Below are positions 54,793 through 62,884 of a DNA stretch of 64,000 nucleotides, one piece after another. The notes beneath the pieces are model-generated. The model saw only the letters and a program-made list of their open reading frames with translations. It made no database searches and had not been told where the DNA came from. Each line of letters begins with the position of its first letter. The first letter of the stretch is position 1. The stretch is from NCBI GenBank assembly GCA_029338735.1, contig JAQYAY010000024.1:37533-101532 (forward strand), written 5' to 3'. The translations under genes and the position numbers were made by a program. The stretch comes from Lachnospiraceae bacterium. Lineage in GTDB: Bacteria; Bacillota; Clostridia; Lachnospirales; Lachnospiraceae.

Positions 54793-56126
54793 TACTCCAG
54801 ATAATCCTTCAGTTTCTTGCTTCTGCTCGGATGACGAAGCTTGCGGAGTGCCTTCGCTTCGATCTGTCTGATACGCTCACGGGTGACATTGAACTCCTTG
54901 CCTACTTCCTCAAGAGTCCTTGCCCTTCCATCCTCGAGACCGAACCTCAGGATCAGGACCTTCTTCTCTCTCGGTGTCAGTGTATCAAGAACCTCATTCA
55001 GCTGTTCCTTCAGGAGTGTGTATGTAGCTGCATCTGCAGGTACAGGCACATTATCATCCTGAATGAAATCCCCGAGATGTGAATCTTCCTCTTCACCTAT
55101 AGGTGTCTCAAGTGAAACAGGCTCCTGTGATATCTTAAGGATCTCCCTTACTCTCTCAACCGGCAGATCCATCTCTTCAGCGATCTCCTCCGGGGCAGGT
55201 TCACGGCCGAGCTCCTGCAGGAGCTGACGTGATACACGTATCAGCTTGTTGATCGTCTCTACCATATGTACCGGAATACGGATGGTACGAGCCTGATCAG
55301 CTATAGCACGGGTAATGGCCTGACGTATCCACCATGTAGCATAGGTGGAGAACTTGTAGCCCTTTCTGTAATCAAACTTCTCAACTGCCTTGATGAGTCC
55401 GAGGTTTCCTTCCTGGATCAGATCGAGGAAGAGCATTCCTCTTCCGACATATCGCTTGGCAATTGATACTACGAGTCTGAGGTTCGCTTCTGCAAGCTTC
55501 TTCTTGGCTGCAGTTCTGACTGCCGGATCATCTGATTCCATATTTCTGGCAAGCTCTATCTCCTGATCAGCTGTCAGAAGAGGTACTTTTCCGATCTCTT
55601 TCAGATACATTCTGACAGGATCCTCGATTGAGACGCCCTCAGGCACCGACAGGTCTATATTCTCAAGATCTACCTCGTCCTCTTCTGATGGTATGAAATC
55701 ATCATCAGGTTCAGGCAGATCATCATCGCCCCCTACATCATCTCGAAGCACATCTACATTATTGCTCTCGAGGAAATCAAGGATCTTGCTGAACTGCTTG
55801 TCATTCAGGTTCAGGCCCTTGAAATAGTCATTGATCTCCTTGTATTCAAGAACATTCTTTTTCTTCTTGGCCAGATCAAGCAGATCCTGGAGCTTCTTGG
55901 TAAAGATATGCTCTTTCTCTTCTGTGGACATGCCGTCTTTGGTCTTCTTCTCTTCAGTCTTTGTCTTACTGTCTGTTGTCTTTTTAGCTGCTGATGTAGT
56001 CTTTTTAGCAGTTGTAGTCTTCCTTGCGGCTGTTGTCTTTTTAGCCGTTGCAGGCTTCTTCTCTGCTGAATCAGTCTTTTTCTCTGTAGTCTTCTTCGCC
56101 GTTGTTTTCTTTGTGGCCTCTGCCAT
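54792..56126 (-). CDS. rpoD: RNA polymerase primary sigma factor with basic N-terminal tail
   Basis: This 444-residue protein is the housekeeping sigma factor. Regions 1.2 to 4.2 are complete: [18 protein letters not shown] [57 protein letters not shown] (2.3-2.4) and [20 protein letters not shown] (4.2). Residues 1-65 are unusual: almost only K, T, A, E and S in KTTAKK-type repeats, like a histone H1 tail. AAAGGAGG precedes the ATG. It is 14 bp downstream of dnaG. Confidence 0.97.
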   Translation of the reverse strand: MAEATKKTTAKKTTEKKTDSAEKKPATAKKTTAARKTTTAKKTTSAAKKTTDSKTKTEEKKTKDGMSTEEKEHIFTKKLQDLLDLAKKKKNVLEYKEINDYFKGLNLNDKQFSKILDFLESNNVDVLRDDVGGDDDLPEPDDDFIPSEEDEVDLENIDLSVPEGVSIEDPVRMYLKEIGKVPLLTADQEIELARNMESDDPAVRTAAKKKLAEANLRLVVSIAKRYVGRGMLFLDLIQEGNLGLIKAVEKFDYRKGYKFSTYATWWIRQAITRAIADQARTIRIPVHMVETINKLIRVSRQLLQELGREPAPEEIAEEMDLPVERVREILKISQEPVSLETPIGEEEDSHLGDFIQDDNVPVPADAATYTLLKEQLNEVLDTLTPREKKVLILRFGLEDGRARTLEEVGKEFNVTRERIRQIEAKALRKLRHPSRSKKLKDYLE

Positions 56127-56140
56127 CTAAGGTTCCTCCT

Positions 56141-57934
56141 TTACGCATCGGCAATTCTTAGTCTTGCAATCTTATCTAATGATTCTTTTTCCTCTTTTAT
56201 CAGACTGAAACGATCCATGTCTGTCGCGTCAAGAGTACTGATCCGCTTATCATAGCTCTTCTTCACTACCTTTGTAAGAGTAATGACAAAAGCTTTGCCT
56301 TTTTCTTCTTTCGGAGTCTCCTGCAGCGACCTGACATTCTCATGGAAGATCCACGATGCTCTGTTCTGGTCATCTACTTCGTCAAAAGAATCTATTATGA
56401 CAGCGGGACTGACTATCCCGTTATGCTCGATCTGATCATACAGCTGGGTCGCGATATTCTGAAGGATCCCATCATCGAAGTCTTCTGGCTTCAGGTATTC
56501 TGATACCGTCCCGAACAGGTCAGGCCTGTCTGCGATCCATGACAGAAGACGCATCTCATCAGGATCGTCCTTCTTCTTCACATCATCCGGTCTATGCACT
56601 GTCTCATCCGGTCTCGTATTGATGCGGACCGGTCTGTTCATTTCTTCTACTGCAAGCCTTCTGATAAGTGACTTCATCGCGTCTACAGGAATTGAAAACT
56701 CTCTGCATACTGTATCTGTATAATTGTCTCTCTCGAGCTCTATCTTAAACTCCAGCAGCTTCTTCGCAGTCTCTGTCTCGAACTGCGTCCTGGCTGCCGG
56801 ATCCGACATATCGTAATTCTTCTGTAACTGCCTTATCTCAAAGATAAAGAAGTTCTCTGCTTCATCTATTCTCTTCTGATATTCATCTGCCCCAAGAGCC
56901 TTGATGAACTCATCCGGATCCTTGTACGGATCCATATGAATGATCCTCGGTGTGATACCTTTCGCACGGAACATCGGTATTGCACGAAGTATCGCCTTGA
57001 CTCCTGCCCCATCACTATCATATGACAGATACACATTTTTCGTGATACGCGCGATAATATCTGTCTGTCCCGGAGTAAGGGATGTGCCAAGAGATGCAAC
57101 TGCACAGTCAAACCCTGCCTGGTGCAGGGCTATTACATCCATATATCCTTCACACAGGATGAAGTAGTCGCGTCTCGTCCTCCTCGCCAGATGAAGTCCA
57201 TACAGAGTATAGCTCTTATGGAAAATATCTGTCTCAGGAGAATTCAGGTACTTCGGCTCGCCATCTCCCATGACTCTTCCGCCGAATGCTATGACCTTCG
57301 AATACTGGTCCATCACCGGAAACATGGCTCTGTTGAAGAACTTGTCCCTGACTCCGTATCTCTCGTCAAAGGTCACGAGACCGCTGTCACGGAGAATATC
57401 GTCCGAATATCCCTTTTTCTTGAGGTACTGGTACAGATCATTCGAATACATATCCGAGTATCCGAGTCCGAACTTCGTCATTGTCTCATCTGAGAGGCCT
57501 CTTTTTTTGAAATACTCAAGACATTTCTCCCCATGAGGACTATGAAGGAGACTGTAAAAATATACTGCTGCATCCTTCTGCACTGCGAGAAGAGTCTTCT
57601 TGCGGTCGTTCTTACGCTTCTGCTCGCCGGTGAGTTCCTGCTTCTTCAGGGTAATGCCGGCTCTTGACGCCAGTGCCTCTACCGCCTCAGGGAAGGACAT
57701 ATGCAGATAGTTCTCCATGAACTGGTAGACCGTCCCGCTTGCCCCGCATCCGAAGCAATGATACATCTGTCTCGATGGCGACACAGAAAATGACGGGGTC
57801 TTCTCTCCATGGAAAGGACACAGGCCGAAATAATTGCTGCCGCTCTTCTTCAGCGGGACATACTCCTTTATCACATCAACGATGTCATTCGCCCTGCGGA
57901 CCTCTTCAATTGTATCCTGGTCATAATAACTCAA
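56141..57934 (-). CDS. dnaG: DNA primase
   Basis: This 597-residue enzyme makes RNA primers at the replication fork. The N-terminal CHC2 zinc finger is FGLCPFHGEKTPSFS with HCFGCGASG; the RNA polymerase (TOPRIM) domain has VIAFGGRVMGDGEPKYLNSP, ILCEGYMDVIALHQAG and YLSYDSDGAG; the C-terminal helicase-binding domain starts near 440. It starts at a TTG at 57934, overlapping the dgt stop (TTGA) with GGAGG 10 bp upstream. Gene order dgt-dnaG-rpoD is typical of Clostridia. Confidence 0.96.
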   Translation of the reverse strand: MSYYDQDTIEEVRRANDIVDVIKEYVPLKKSGSNYFGLCPFHGEKTPSFSVSPSRQMYHCFGCGASGTVYQFMENYLHMSFPEAVEALASRAGITLKKQELTGEQKRKNDRKKTLLAVQKDAAVYFYSLLHSPHGEKCLEYFKKRGLSDETMTKFGLGYSDMYSNDLYQYLKKKGYSDDILRDSGLVTFDERYGVRDKFFNRAMFPVMDQYSKVIAFGGRVMGDGEPKYLNSPETDIFHKSYTLYGLHLARRTRRDYFILCEGYMDVIALHQAGFDCAVASLGTSLTPGQTDIIARITKNVYLSYDSDGAGVKAILRAIPMFRAKGITPRIIHMDPYKDPDEFIKALGADEYQKRIDEAENFFIFEIRQLQKNYDMSDPAARTQFETETAKKLLEFKIELERDNYTDTVCREFSIPVDAMKSLIRRLAVEEMNRPVRINTRPDETVHRPDDVKKKDDPDEMRLLSWIADRPDLFGTVSEYLKPEDFDDGILQNIATQLYDQIEHNGIVSPAVIIDSFDEVDDQNRASWIFHENVRSLQETPKEEKGKAFVITLTKVVKKSYDKRISTLDATDMDRFSLIKEEKESLDKIARLRIADA

Positions 57935-58947
57935 ATACCATCGACCTCCCAGGCCTTCGGAATAAAGAACTCTGAAAACTTCGTCCTGCAGTAGCTGTCC
58001 GTCATCCCTGCTATATAATCACAGATGACTCTCTCCTGCGTATCCGCGTCTCTTCCTATTGCCACATAATACTTTTCTGGCAGGGCATCAGGATTCTCAT
58101 TATAATACTCAAAAAGCATCCTGATCATCCTCTTTGCCTTCACCTCTTCGCCCTTGGCCTTGGGATTTTTATACACATTCCTGAAAAGAAATGCGCGGAG
58201 ATCTGTGGCTGCCTGCCTGACCTCATCAGACATATGAATATCGGCCGTTCCCTCGCTGTTCATGATCACATCATGGATCATGGTATTGAGTCTGGCCTTC
58301 GCATTCATCCCGAGAGTCTTCCTGATCTCCATTGGGATGTCTTCTTCTGTGATGATCTCACCCCTTATGGCATCATCCACATCTGCATAGATATATGCGA
58401 TCTTATCGCTGATACGGACTACTGCTCCCTCAGGAGTATGAGGATGTCCCTCTGTCTGGTGGTTCCTGATGCCGTCTCTGACTTCCCAGGTGAGATTCAG
58501 GCCCTTGCCATCTTTCTCGAGCTTCTCAACTATACGCACCGACTGCTCTGAATGCACGAATCCACCCTTTGTGCACTTATTGAGCACATCCTCTCCGGCA
58601 TGTCCGAATGGTGTATGTCCCAGATCATGGCCTAATGCTATAGCCTCTATCAGGCTCTCATTGAGTCTCAGTGCTCTTCCTATCGTTCTTGCATTCTGCG
58701 CCACTTCAAGAGTATGGCTCATCCGTGTCCTGTAATGGTCACCCATCGGATACAGAAAGACCTGTGTCTTGTTCATGAGCCGTCTGAACGCCTTGCAATG
58801 GAGTATCCTGTCCCTGTCTCTCTGGAAGGCTGGTCTGATATCACACTGCTCTTCTTCCCTGTCTCTCCCTCTGGAATTCACAGACAGCGTGGCAAACTCT
58901 GAGAGTTCGTCCTTCTCCATCTGCTCTATGCGCTCACGTATCAGCAT
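57931..58947 (-). CDS. dgt: deoxyguanosinetriphosphate triphosphohydrolase-like protein
   Basis: This 338-residue HD-domain protein hydrolyses dNTPs to nucleosides. The metal site is visible: YRTRMSHTLEVAQ, then IALGHDLGHTPFGHAGE and DKIAYIYADVDDA. It lacks the insertions of E. coli Dgt and matches the Firmicute dNTPase form. I start at the ATG at 58947, with GGAG 8 bp upstream; a longer frame from 59064 crosses two hairpins. It is the first gene of the dgt-dnaG-rpoD run, and the mobile element begins within about 200 bp of its start. Confidence 0.92.
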   Translation of the reverse strand: MLIRERIEQMEKDELSEFATLSVNSRGRDREEEQCDIRPAFQRDRDRILHCKAFRRLMNKTQVFLYPMGDHYRTRMSHTLEVAQNARTIGRALRLNESLIEAIALGHDLGHTPFGHAGEDVLNKCTKGGFVHSEQSVRIVEKLEKDGKGLNLTWEVRDGIRNHQTEGHPHTPEGAVVRISDKIAYIYADVDDAIRGEIITEEDIPMEIRKTLGMNAKARLNTMIHDVIMNSEGTADIHMSDEVRQAATDLRAFLFRNVYKNPKAKGEEVKAKRMIRMLFEYYNENPDALPEKYYVAIGRDADTQERVICDYIAGMTDSYCRTKFSEFFIPKAWEVDGI

Positions 58948-58968
58948 ATCATTCTCCTCTCCTCGATA

Positions 58969-58998
58969 GTCGCTGCGTGATCGGTGCTGCGACTTTTT
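58969..58998 (+). terminator. hairpin with T-tract upstream of dgt
   Basis: GTCGCtGC / GCtGCGAC stem with one mismatch, followed on the plus strand by five Ts. It lies in the dgt leader when read on the minus strand. Confidence 0.45.
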
Positions 58999-59010
58999 GA
59001 GACAAATAAA

Positions 59011-59039
59011 GAGCGGACTATTATGAAAAATAACCGCTC
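59011..59039 (-). terminator. bidirectional terminator-like hairpin
   Basis: GAGCGG..TATT pairs with AATA..CCGCTC; T-rich tracts follow on both strands (TTTATTTG on minus, CTTTCTTTG on plus). It may be the old chromosomal terminator of the gene formerly upstream of dgt, placing the insertion junction to its right. Confidence 0.5.
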
Positions 59040-59095
59040 CTTTCTTTGTAGACATGACCGCCATCTGACTGCTCTGGCTGCAATCTAAATATAAT

Positions 59096-59170
59096 GCAGG
59101 AAAAGGGACTTTTACTGTGTGGCTTTATTCTATGCGGTTTCCTGCTCATTATACCACACTTTATACCACA
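59096..59170. repeat. attachment-site region candidate with integrase arm repeats
   Basis: An inverted repeat GCAGGAAA (59096-59103) / TTTCCTGC (59138-59145) is followed by a 12-bp-spaced direct repeat TTATACCACA (59149-59158 and 59161-59170), ending at the integrase stop codon. Short direct repeats beside int are typical arm-type binding sites. The core crossover sequence cannot be located because the right end is outside the window. Confidence 0.5.
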
Positions 59171-60313
59171 TTAACCTATTTTTTCGTCCCTATTCTCTGT
59201 ATCTACCTCAACATTTTGCATGGCTTCTTTTTTCTTCTCAGCCATTACATGAGTATAAAGGTCAAGCGTGATTTTTATGTTCTTATGTCCTAAAATCTCG
59301 CTCAATATTTTATAGTCTTGTGGTCTCTGCTCTATAAAACGTGTGGCGAACGTATTCCGGAACGCATGACAAGTAAAAATCTCAATGTCTGCGGCTTTAC
59401 ATATCCTTTTCACTTCGCGTATAACAGAATACTCGCGTAATATTGTACCCTCTACGGACTTAAAAAGCAAGTCATTTTCTCCGGCTTTGTCTGCTCCAAA
59501 AATAAAAGCGTTCAATCCTCTCTGTTTTCTGAATATGTCTAGTAATTCCTTTGTCAATGGTATATCCCTCTTGCCTGCTGCCGTCTTGGTTGTCTCTCCG
59601 ACTATGTAACCGCCTGCCTCATCTCTTGTAACAGTTCTTCTAACGTGGATATATCCTGCCTTTGTATCAATGTCGGAAAATCTCAGCGCGCCGACCTCTC
59701 CAACTCTCATTCCGGTTTTTATCATTACTTGAAAAACATTGTAATAAAAACTGTGTCTCTCACGCGCCGCCGCGAAAAATCTCTTTGTCTCCGATTCTGT
59801 CAATGCTCTGTGTGTGGTCTCATTTATCACGGGTCTATCTCTTTTCAATTGCTTCAATGCCTCGCAAGGGTTCTTGTCTATTGTTTCGTCCAGTACCGCC
59901 GTATGAAATACATGGTTAAGGTGTGCGAAAATAATATTTATATACTCGGTACTCTTTCCCTCTTTCAACAGTATCTCGCGCGCTCTCTCAATGTCGCGGC
60001 GTGTTATGTCTCCTATCCTCAGGTCTCCAAACTTTGTACCCTTGAAAATTTCTAACTCTGCTATGGTCTTAAACTGTAAACTTTGCCCTCTTATCGAACT
60101 TTCAGCGACCTCGTGCCGCCTTATCTCTGTAAAATCCTTGTAGTAGTCTTTTAGTTTAGGGTTATGCCGATCAATAGTTCCAGTCTCCAGTTCCTTGCGC
60201 TTTGCTATCAGCTTTTCGGCGGCTTCAATTTCCGTCTTTCCGGTCACCTCGTACCGCTTGCCCTCGTATGTGAAAGTTTTCCGGATTCTCCCGTTTGTCT
60301 TTTTCCTTGCCAT
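59171..60313 (-). CDS. int: tyrosine recombinase (integrase)
   Basis: This 380-residue Tn916/phage-type integrase moves the element. It has an arm-binding N-terminal region (GRIRKTFTYEGKRYEVTGKT), a SAM-like core-binding domain (residues about 55-150) and the catalytic domain with Arg203 (TGMRVGEVGALRF), His316 and Arg319 (CHAFRNTFATRF), His343 (LGHKNIKITL) and nucleophile Tyr353 (LDLYTHV). I start at the ATG at 60313, preceded by GAGAGA; an in-frame start at 60349 has no better site. The gene reads toward dgt, with arm-type repeats at its 3' end. Confidence 0.95.
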   Translation of the reverse strand: MARKKTNGRIRKTFTYEGKRYEVTGKTEIEAAEKLIAKRKELETGTIDRHNPKLKDYYKDFTEIRRHEVAESSIRGQSLQFKTIAELEIFKGTKFGDLRIGDITRRDIERAREILLKEGKSTEYINIIFAHLNHVFHTAVLDETIDKNPCEALKQLKRDRPVINETTHRALTESETKRFFAAARERHSFYYNVFQVMIKTGMRVGEVGALRFSDIDTKAGYIHVRRTVTRDEAGGYIVGETTKTAAGKRDIPLTKELLDIFRKQRGLNAFIFGADKAGENDLLFKSVEGTILREYSVIREVKRICKAADIEIFTCHAFRNTFATRFIEQRPQDYKILSEILGHKNIKITLDLYTHVMAEKKKEAMQNVEVDTENRDEKIG

Positions 60314-60382
60314 TGTCTTTATCTCTCTTGAAATATGTGGCAATCGCAAGTATAATAATACTTGTAATTGCCTTGGTTTCGG

Positions 60383-60402
60383 TGATTGCTCTGCCCGTGT
60401 CT
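60383..60402. repeat. exact 20-bp direct repeat, copy 1
   Basis: TGATTGCTCTGCCCGTGTCT occurs here, in the gap upstream of int, and again at 62842-62861. Here its CCCGTG also pairs with CACGGG at 60416-60421, followed by TTTTTCTTTG on the plus strand. Confidence 0.9.
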
Positions 60403-60432
60403 AGGATGCCGCCTTGCACGGGTTTTTCTTTG

Positions 60433-60708
60433 TCATTCTCTGACTACTTCGCTTTTTCCTTTTCCGATCTGCTCCAACTCGATCATATAATTGGTTGCGG
60501 TCTCCATTCCGGCGTAAAATCCTGCCCGTAATGATTCATACTGTAAATCAGCGACCTTTTCTAAAATCTTTTCTCCCTTGTCTCCCTCTTTCTCTAGTAG
60601 GTTGTTGATTTCTGTAAATTTCCGCTCCCTCTCTTTTTCCTGCTCTGACTGGTTGCCGCTTCTTTGCAGGTAGTCATTGAATAGGGTTTCAATTGGTTGT
60701 GCTTTCAT
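60433..60708 (-). CDS. small helical protein of a mobile element
   Basis: This 91-residue product begins MKAQPIETLFNDYLQ and is almost wholly helical and charged, with a likely coiled coil (QEKERERKFTEINNLLEKEG) and a more conserved-looking end (LQYESLRAGFYAGMETATNY). Similar short proteins with a YxxGFxxG-type end occur in Firmicute mobile elements, but I cannot name a family with certainty. I use the ATG at 60708 after AAAGGA; the frame upstream crosses the promoter region. It is transcribed from a perfect consensus promoter at 60760-60788. Confidence 0.7.
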   Translation of the reverse strand: MKAQPIETLFNDYLQRSGNQSEQEKERERKFTEINNLLEKEGDKGEKILEKVADLQYESLRAGFYAGMETATNYMIELEQIGKGKSEVVRE

Positions 60709-60759
60709 TGTTTGGTTGTCCTTTCTTGTGTGGGTTAATGTTGTCTTGTTCCGTCTTTG

Positions 60760-60831
60760 ATTATAGTGTGCTATATAATATTTGTCAATGATTTTTTTAT
60801 ATTGCACACAATAAAATAAATATGCTATGAT
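60760..60831. promoter_or_regulatory. divergent promoters with 13-bp inverted operator arms
   Basis: Minus strand: TTGACA (60783-60788), 17 bp, TATAAT (60760-60765). Plus strand: TTGCAC (60802-60807), 18 bp, TATGAT (60826-60831). GTGTGCTATATAA (60766-60778) lies in the minus spacer, and TTATATTGCACAC (60797-60809) covers the plus -35; they are inverted repeats matching at 12 of 13 positions. Confidence 0.8.
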
Positions 60832-60866
60832 AAACTGATTATATTTTTGAAAAGAGGATAGACACA

Positions 60867-61088
60867 ATGCCATTATCAGAAAATGCAAAGAAGAAAAAGC
60901 GCGACTACATACGCGACTATAACAAAAATCATTATAAACGGATTCCTCTGAATATCACGCATGAACTGTATCAGAAAATAAAGTCTGCCTCTGACTCTCG
61001 CGGTGAAAGTGTAAACGGCTTTATCAAAAAAGCCATATCCGAACGGCTCGACCGGATTTCAGATCATTCAGACACTACCGAAAAATAA
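60867..61088 (+). CDS. ribbon-helix-helix regulator (Arc/MetJ-like)
   Basis: This 73-residue basic protein has a ribbon-helix-helix core: strand KRIPLNITHELYQKI, then helices ASDSRGESVNGFIKKAISER. RHH dimers insert the paired beta strand into the major groove, and they often control plasmid copy number, partition or transfer. AGAGGATAG precedes the ATG. It is divergent from the 91-residue protein gene, with inverted operator-like arms between them, so autoregulation is likely. An alternative is an antitoxin, but no toxin gene follows. Confidence 0.85.
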   Translation: MPLSENAKKKKRDYIRDYNKNHYKRIPLNITHELYQKIKSASDSRGESVNGFIKKAISERLDRISDHSDTTEK

Positions 61089-61164
61089 ACCTACTGATTT
61101 TTGCCATAACCTGGAATAACCTAAAACAACCTCTAGGTTTTTTAGGTTTCTCTAGGTTTCTCTT

Positions 61165-61656
61165 TCAACCCTGTTCCGGCTCTCCGAATACTTTTTTATA
61201 GTTCGCGTTGATAATATCGGCCGCGTGTCCGTCCATATATTTCAAGGCGGTTTCTTTCCCTATGACCTCGACTTGTGGCGCGTCTCCAGTCGTTTCTGTC
61301 GTTCCTGCTATCAGCGTTTCGCTCACTCTGTAAAAAGCACCCTTTGCGGTGGCGTATAATCTGACTTTCTGACAGCTCTCTTTAAAAAAGTCATTAGAAA
61401 AGCTCTCGCATAATAAAATATCGCTTTCAGGGTGGTATGCTTTACCGCATATAATATACTCTATCGGCGGCGTTTTCTTTTTGGTCTCTCTCATTCTTTC
61501 CGCGTCCTTTCTCTGTTCTTTCGCTGTTCGTTCGCTCTTTGTTCGCTCTTTGTTTGTTGCAGGAAAAAGCCTGCTGCCCTGCTCGGTTTTTTTCGACTCT
61601 CTCGTTTTTTCCTCGAAAGTTCCTCGCGATTTTCTCTCGGTTCGCTCTCGCTTCAA
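61165..61656 (-). CDS. hypothetical protein with charged N-terminal region
   Basis: The 163-residue product has residues 1-55 made almost entirely of R, K, E, T and S (KRERTERKSRGTFEEKTRES), then a globular part starting IEYIICGKAYHPESDILLCE and containing KVRLYATAKGAFYRVSETL. The second part resembles small proteins of Firmicute mobile elements with a Y.T.KG.F motif; function unknown. The full frame starts at a TTG at 61656 after GGAAAG; an ATG at residue 55 is the alternative start, which would remove the charged region. Confidence 0.6.
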   Translation of the reverse strand: MKRERTERKSRGTFEEKTRESKKTEQGSRLFPATNKERTKSERTAKEQRKDAERMRETKKKTPPIEYIICGKAYHPESDILLCESFSNDFFKESCQKVRLYATAKGAFYRVSETLIAGTTETTGDAPQVEVIGKETALKYMDGHAADIINANYKKVFGEPEQG

Positions 61657-61770
61657 TCTCTTTCCGGCCGTCTCCCTTTTGTGGTGTCCGGCTCTCTCTT
61701 TCTTGTGTCCTTTATGCTCTTTTTCTCTCTGCTCCAGTCTCCCTTTTTTCTGCTATGGTATGGTAAACCT

Positions 61771-61946
61771 TTATAATATATAAGCTATAGCATACTTTAC
61801 AAAATCCATGAAACGTTGATTTTACGTTGTGTAATATATGCTATAACATACTTTGTGAGGGATATAATATATGTTATAGCTTATATAGTAATGTATGCTA
61901 TAGCTTATATAGAAATCAGTTTATAATATATGCTATAACATACATC
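61771..61946. repeat. iteron-like repeat cluster
   Basis: Five related units share a core GCTATAGC, GCTATAAC or GTTATAGC at 61784, 61840, 61873, 61897 and 61932, most within TATAATATATGCTATAACAT. Each unit is partly palindromic (TATGCTATA / TATAGCATA half-sites). Spacing is irregular (56, 33, 24 and 35 bp). The cluster lies 3' of the winged-helix protein gene and may be an origin or a partition/regulatory site. It occupies most of the 288-bp gap. Confidence 0.8.
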
Positions 61947-62394
61947 ATGGCGGCTCTGGTATCCACTCAATCCAGTCTCGCGAAAAGCAATAAACTGACT
62001 TCACTTTATGGCCTCGACCGCTCCACAACTTCTTTATCAATCCATGATCTTCTAACTCTTTCAGGTCTCCGTAAAAATCGGCGGTGGCTTTACGGCTATA
62101 AAGGTGATAACGGCTTGTAACATCATCGAACGATATATAAAAAGCGTCCGACCGATCTTTAAAAAGATTATATGCAGGGTGGCTTTTATCATCGCATGGC
62201 TTAACGTGTCCGTATGTCTTAGCTAGGCAATAAATAACAAGCAACTTTTGCCGGTTCTTCAATTGTTGGAATGATAACGACAGCAGCAGGCTTTCAGGAA
62301 CGGCCGCAAAACTTTCTTTTGTCTCGTTTCCGTATTGGTCTATCGCTTTTCCTGCGCTCAGATATTCAAGCGTAACTTTTCTTTTTCTGCTCAT
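61945..62394 (-). CDS. winged-helix protein, possible replication initiator
   Basis: This 149-residue protein has a helical, wHTH-like fold: VPESLLLSLSFQQLKNRQKL, then a helix with FYISFDDVTSRYHLYSRKAT and FYGDLKELEDHGLIKKLWSG, the latter typical of a recognition helix plus wing. Its 3' end abuts the iteron-like cluster (61771-61946), which supports a replication or partition role. Its start overlaps the stop of the upstream HTH gene (ATGA), so the two are coupled. No catalytic motif is visible, and its length is short for a RepA-type initiator. Confidence 0.65.
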   Translation of the reverse strand: MSRKRKVTLEYLSAGKAIDQYGNETKESFAAVPESLLLSLSFQQLKNRQKLLVIYCLAKTYGHVKPCDDKSHPAYNLFKDRSDAFYISFDDVTSRYHLYSRKATADFYGDLKELEDHGLIKKLWSGRGHKVKSVYCFSRDWIEWIPEPP

Positions 62395-62768
62395 AGGCTT
62401 TCAGTTTCTTGCGTGATATTTTTTATAGCCTGCTCCATACTCTTTAACGCCTGCTCTGCCTCCGCCGCTTTCAATGCCTGCCTTGCGCCTTTCAGGTCTC
62501 CGAAAATGTTCTTTGCCATTGCAGAAAATTTTTTTATAAAATGCTCGATCTCTGCTATGTCCTTATCATTCTTTATATCAGGGATATAATAACCGCCTTT
62601 TCCGTCTGACAATATCAAAACGCCTGCTTTTCTCTCGGTCTCTATTGTCTTGTACAATGTCCGGCGGTCTTTAACTCCGATCATTGCCGCTAAAGTCTGC
62701 CAGTCTATGGCATTTTCTTTTCCTACTCTCAGAACTTCGTCTATTTTTTTTGTCTTGGTTTCTTTCAT
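62391..62768 (-). CDS. helix-turn-helix protein with coiled-coil tail
   Basis: The 125-residue product has an N-terminal HTH (NAIDWQTLAAMIGVKDRRTL, then YKTIETERKAGVLILSD), a hinge (GYYIPDIKNDKDI) and a long helical C-terminal region rich in A, E and K (ARQALKAAEAEQALKSMEQA). That combination resembles phage or plasmid DNA-binding factors. AAGGAG precedes the ATG. It is translationally coupled to the winged-helix gene downstream; together they may form a replication module. Confidence 0.7.
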   Translation of the reverse strand: MKETKTKKIDEVLRVGKENAIDWQTLAAMIGVKDRRTLYKTIETERKAGVLILSDGKGGYYIPDIKNDKDIAEIEHFIKKFSAMAKNIFGDLKGARQALKAAEAEQALKSMEQAIKNITQETESL

Positions 62769-62841
62769 AATTTGACGCTCCTTTTCTTATTTTTTTGTGC
62801 TATGCCCATGAATAAATTTTAGAAAAGTCGTCTGCTCTCTA

Positions 62842-62861
62842 TGATTGCTCTGCCCGTGTCT
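62842..62861. repeat. exact 20-bp direct repeat, copy 2
   Basis: Same 20 bases as 60383-60402, lying between the HTH gene start (62768) and the small HTH gene stop (62885). On the minus strand it reads AGACACGGGCAGAGCAATCA. Confidence 0.9.
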
Positions 62862-62884
62862 TTATAGAATGTGGCTTTGTTTTC

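Noticed and set aside
59040..59150. tRNA gene 3' end as attachment site
   Set aside because: No cloverleaf or CCA-bearing acceptor stem could be found on either strand.
60225..60419. 64-codon minus-strand frame overlapping the int start
   Set aside because: Begins with GTG without a ribosome site, and most of it is the int 5' end in another frame.
61827..62120. Plus-strand 97-codon frame across the iteron region
   Set aside because: Its Tyr/Cys/Ile-rich product comes from the repeats, and it overlaps a better minus-strand gene.
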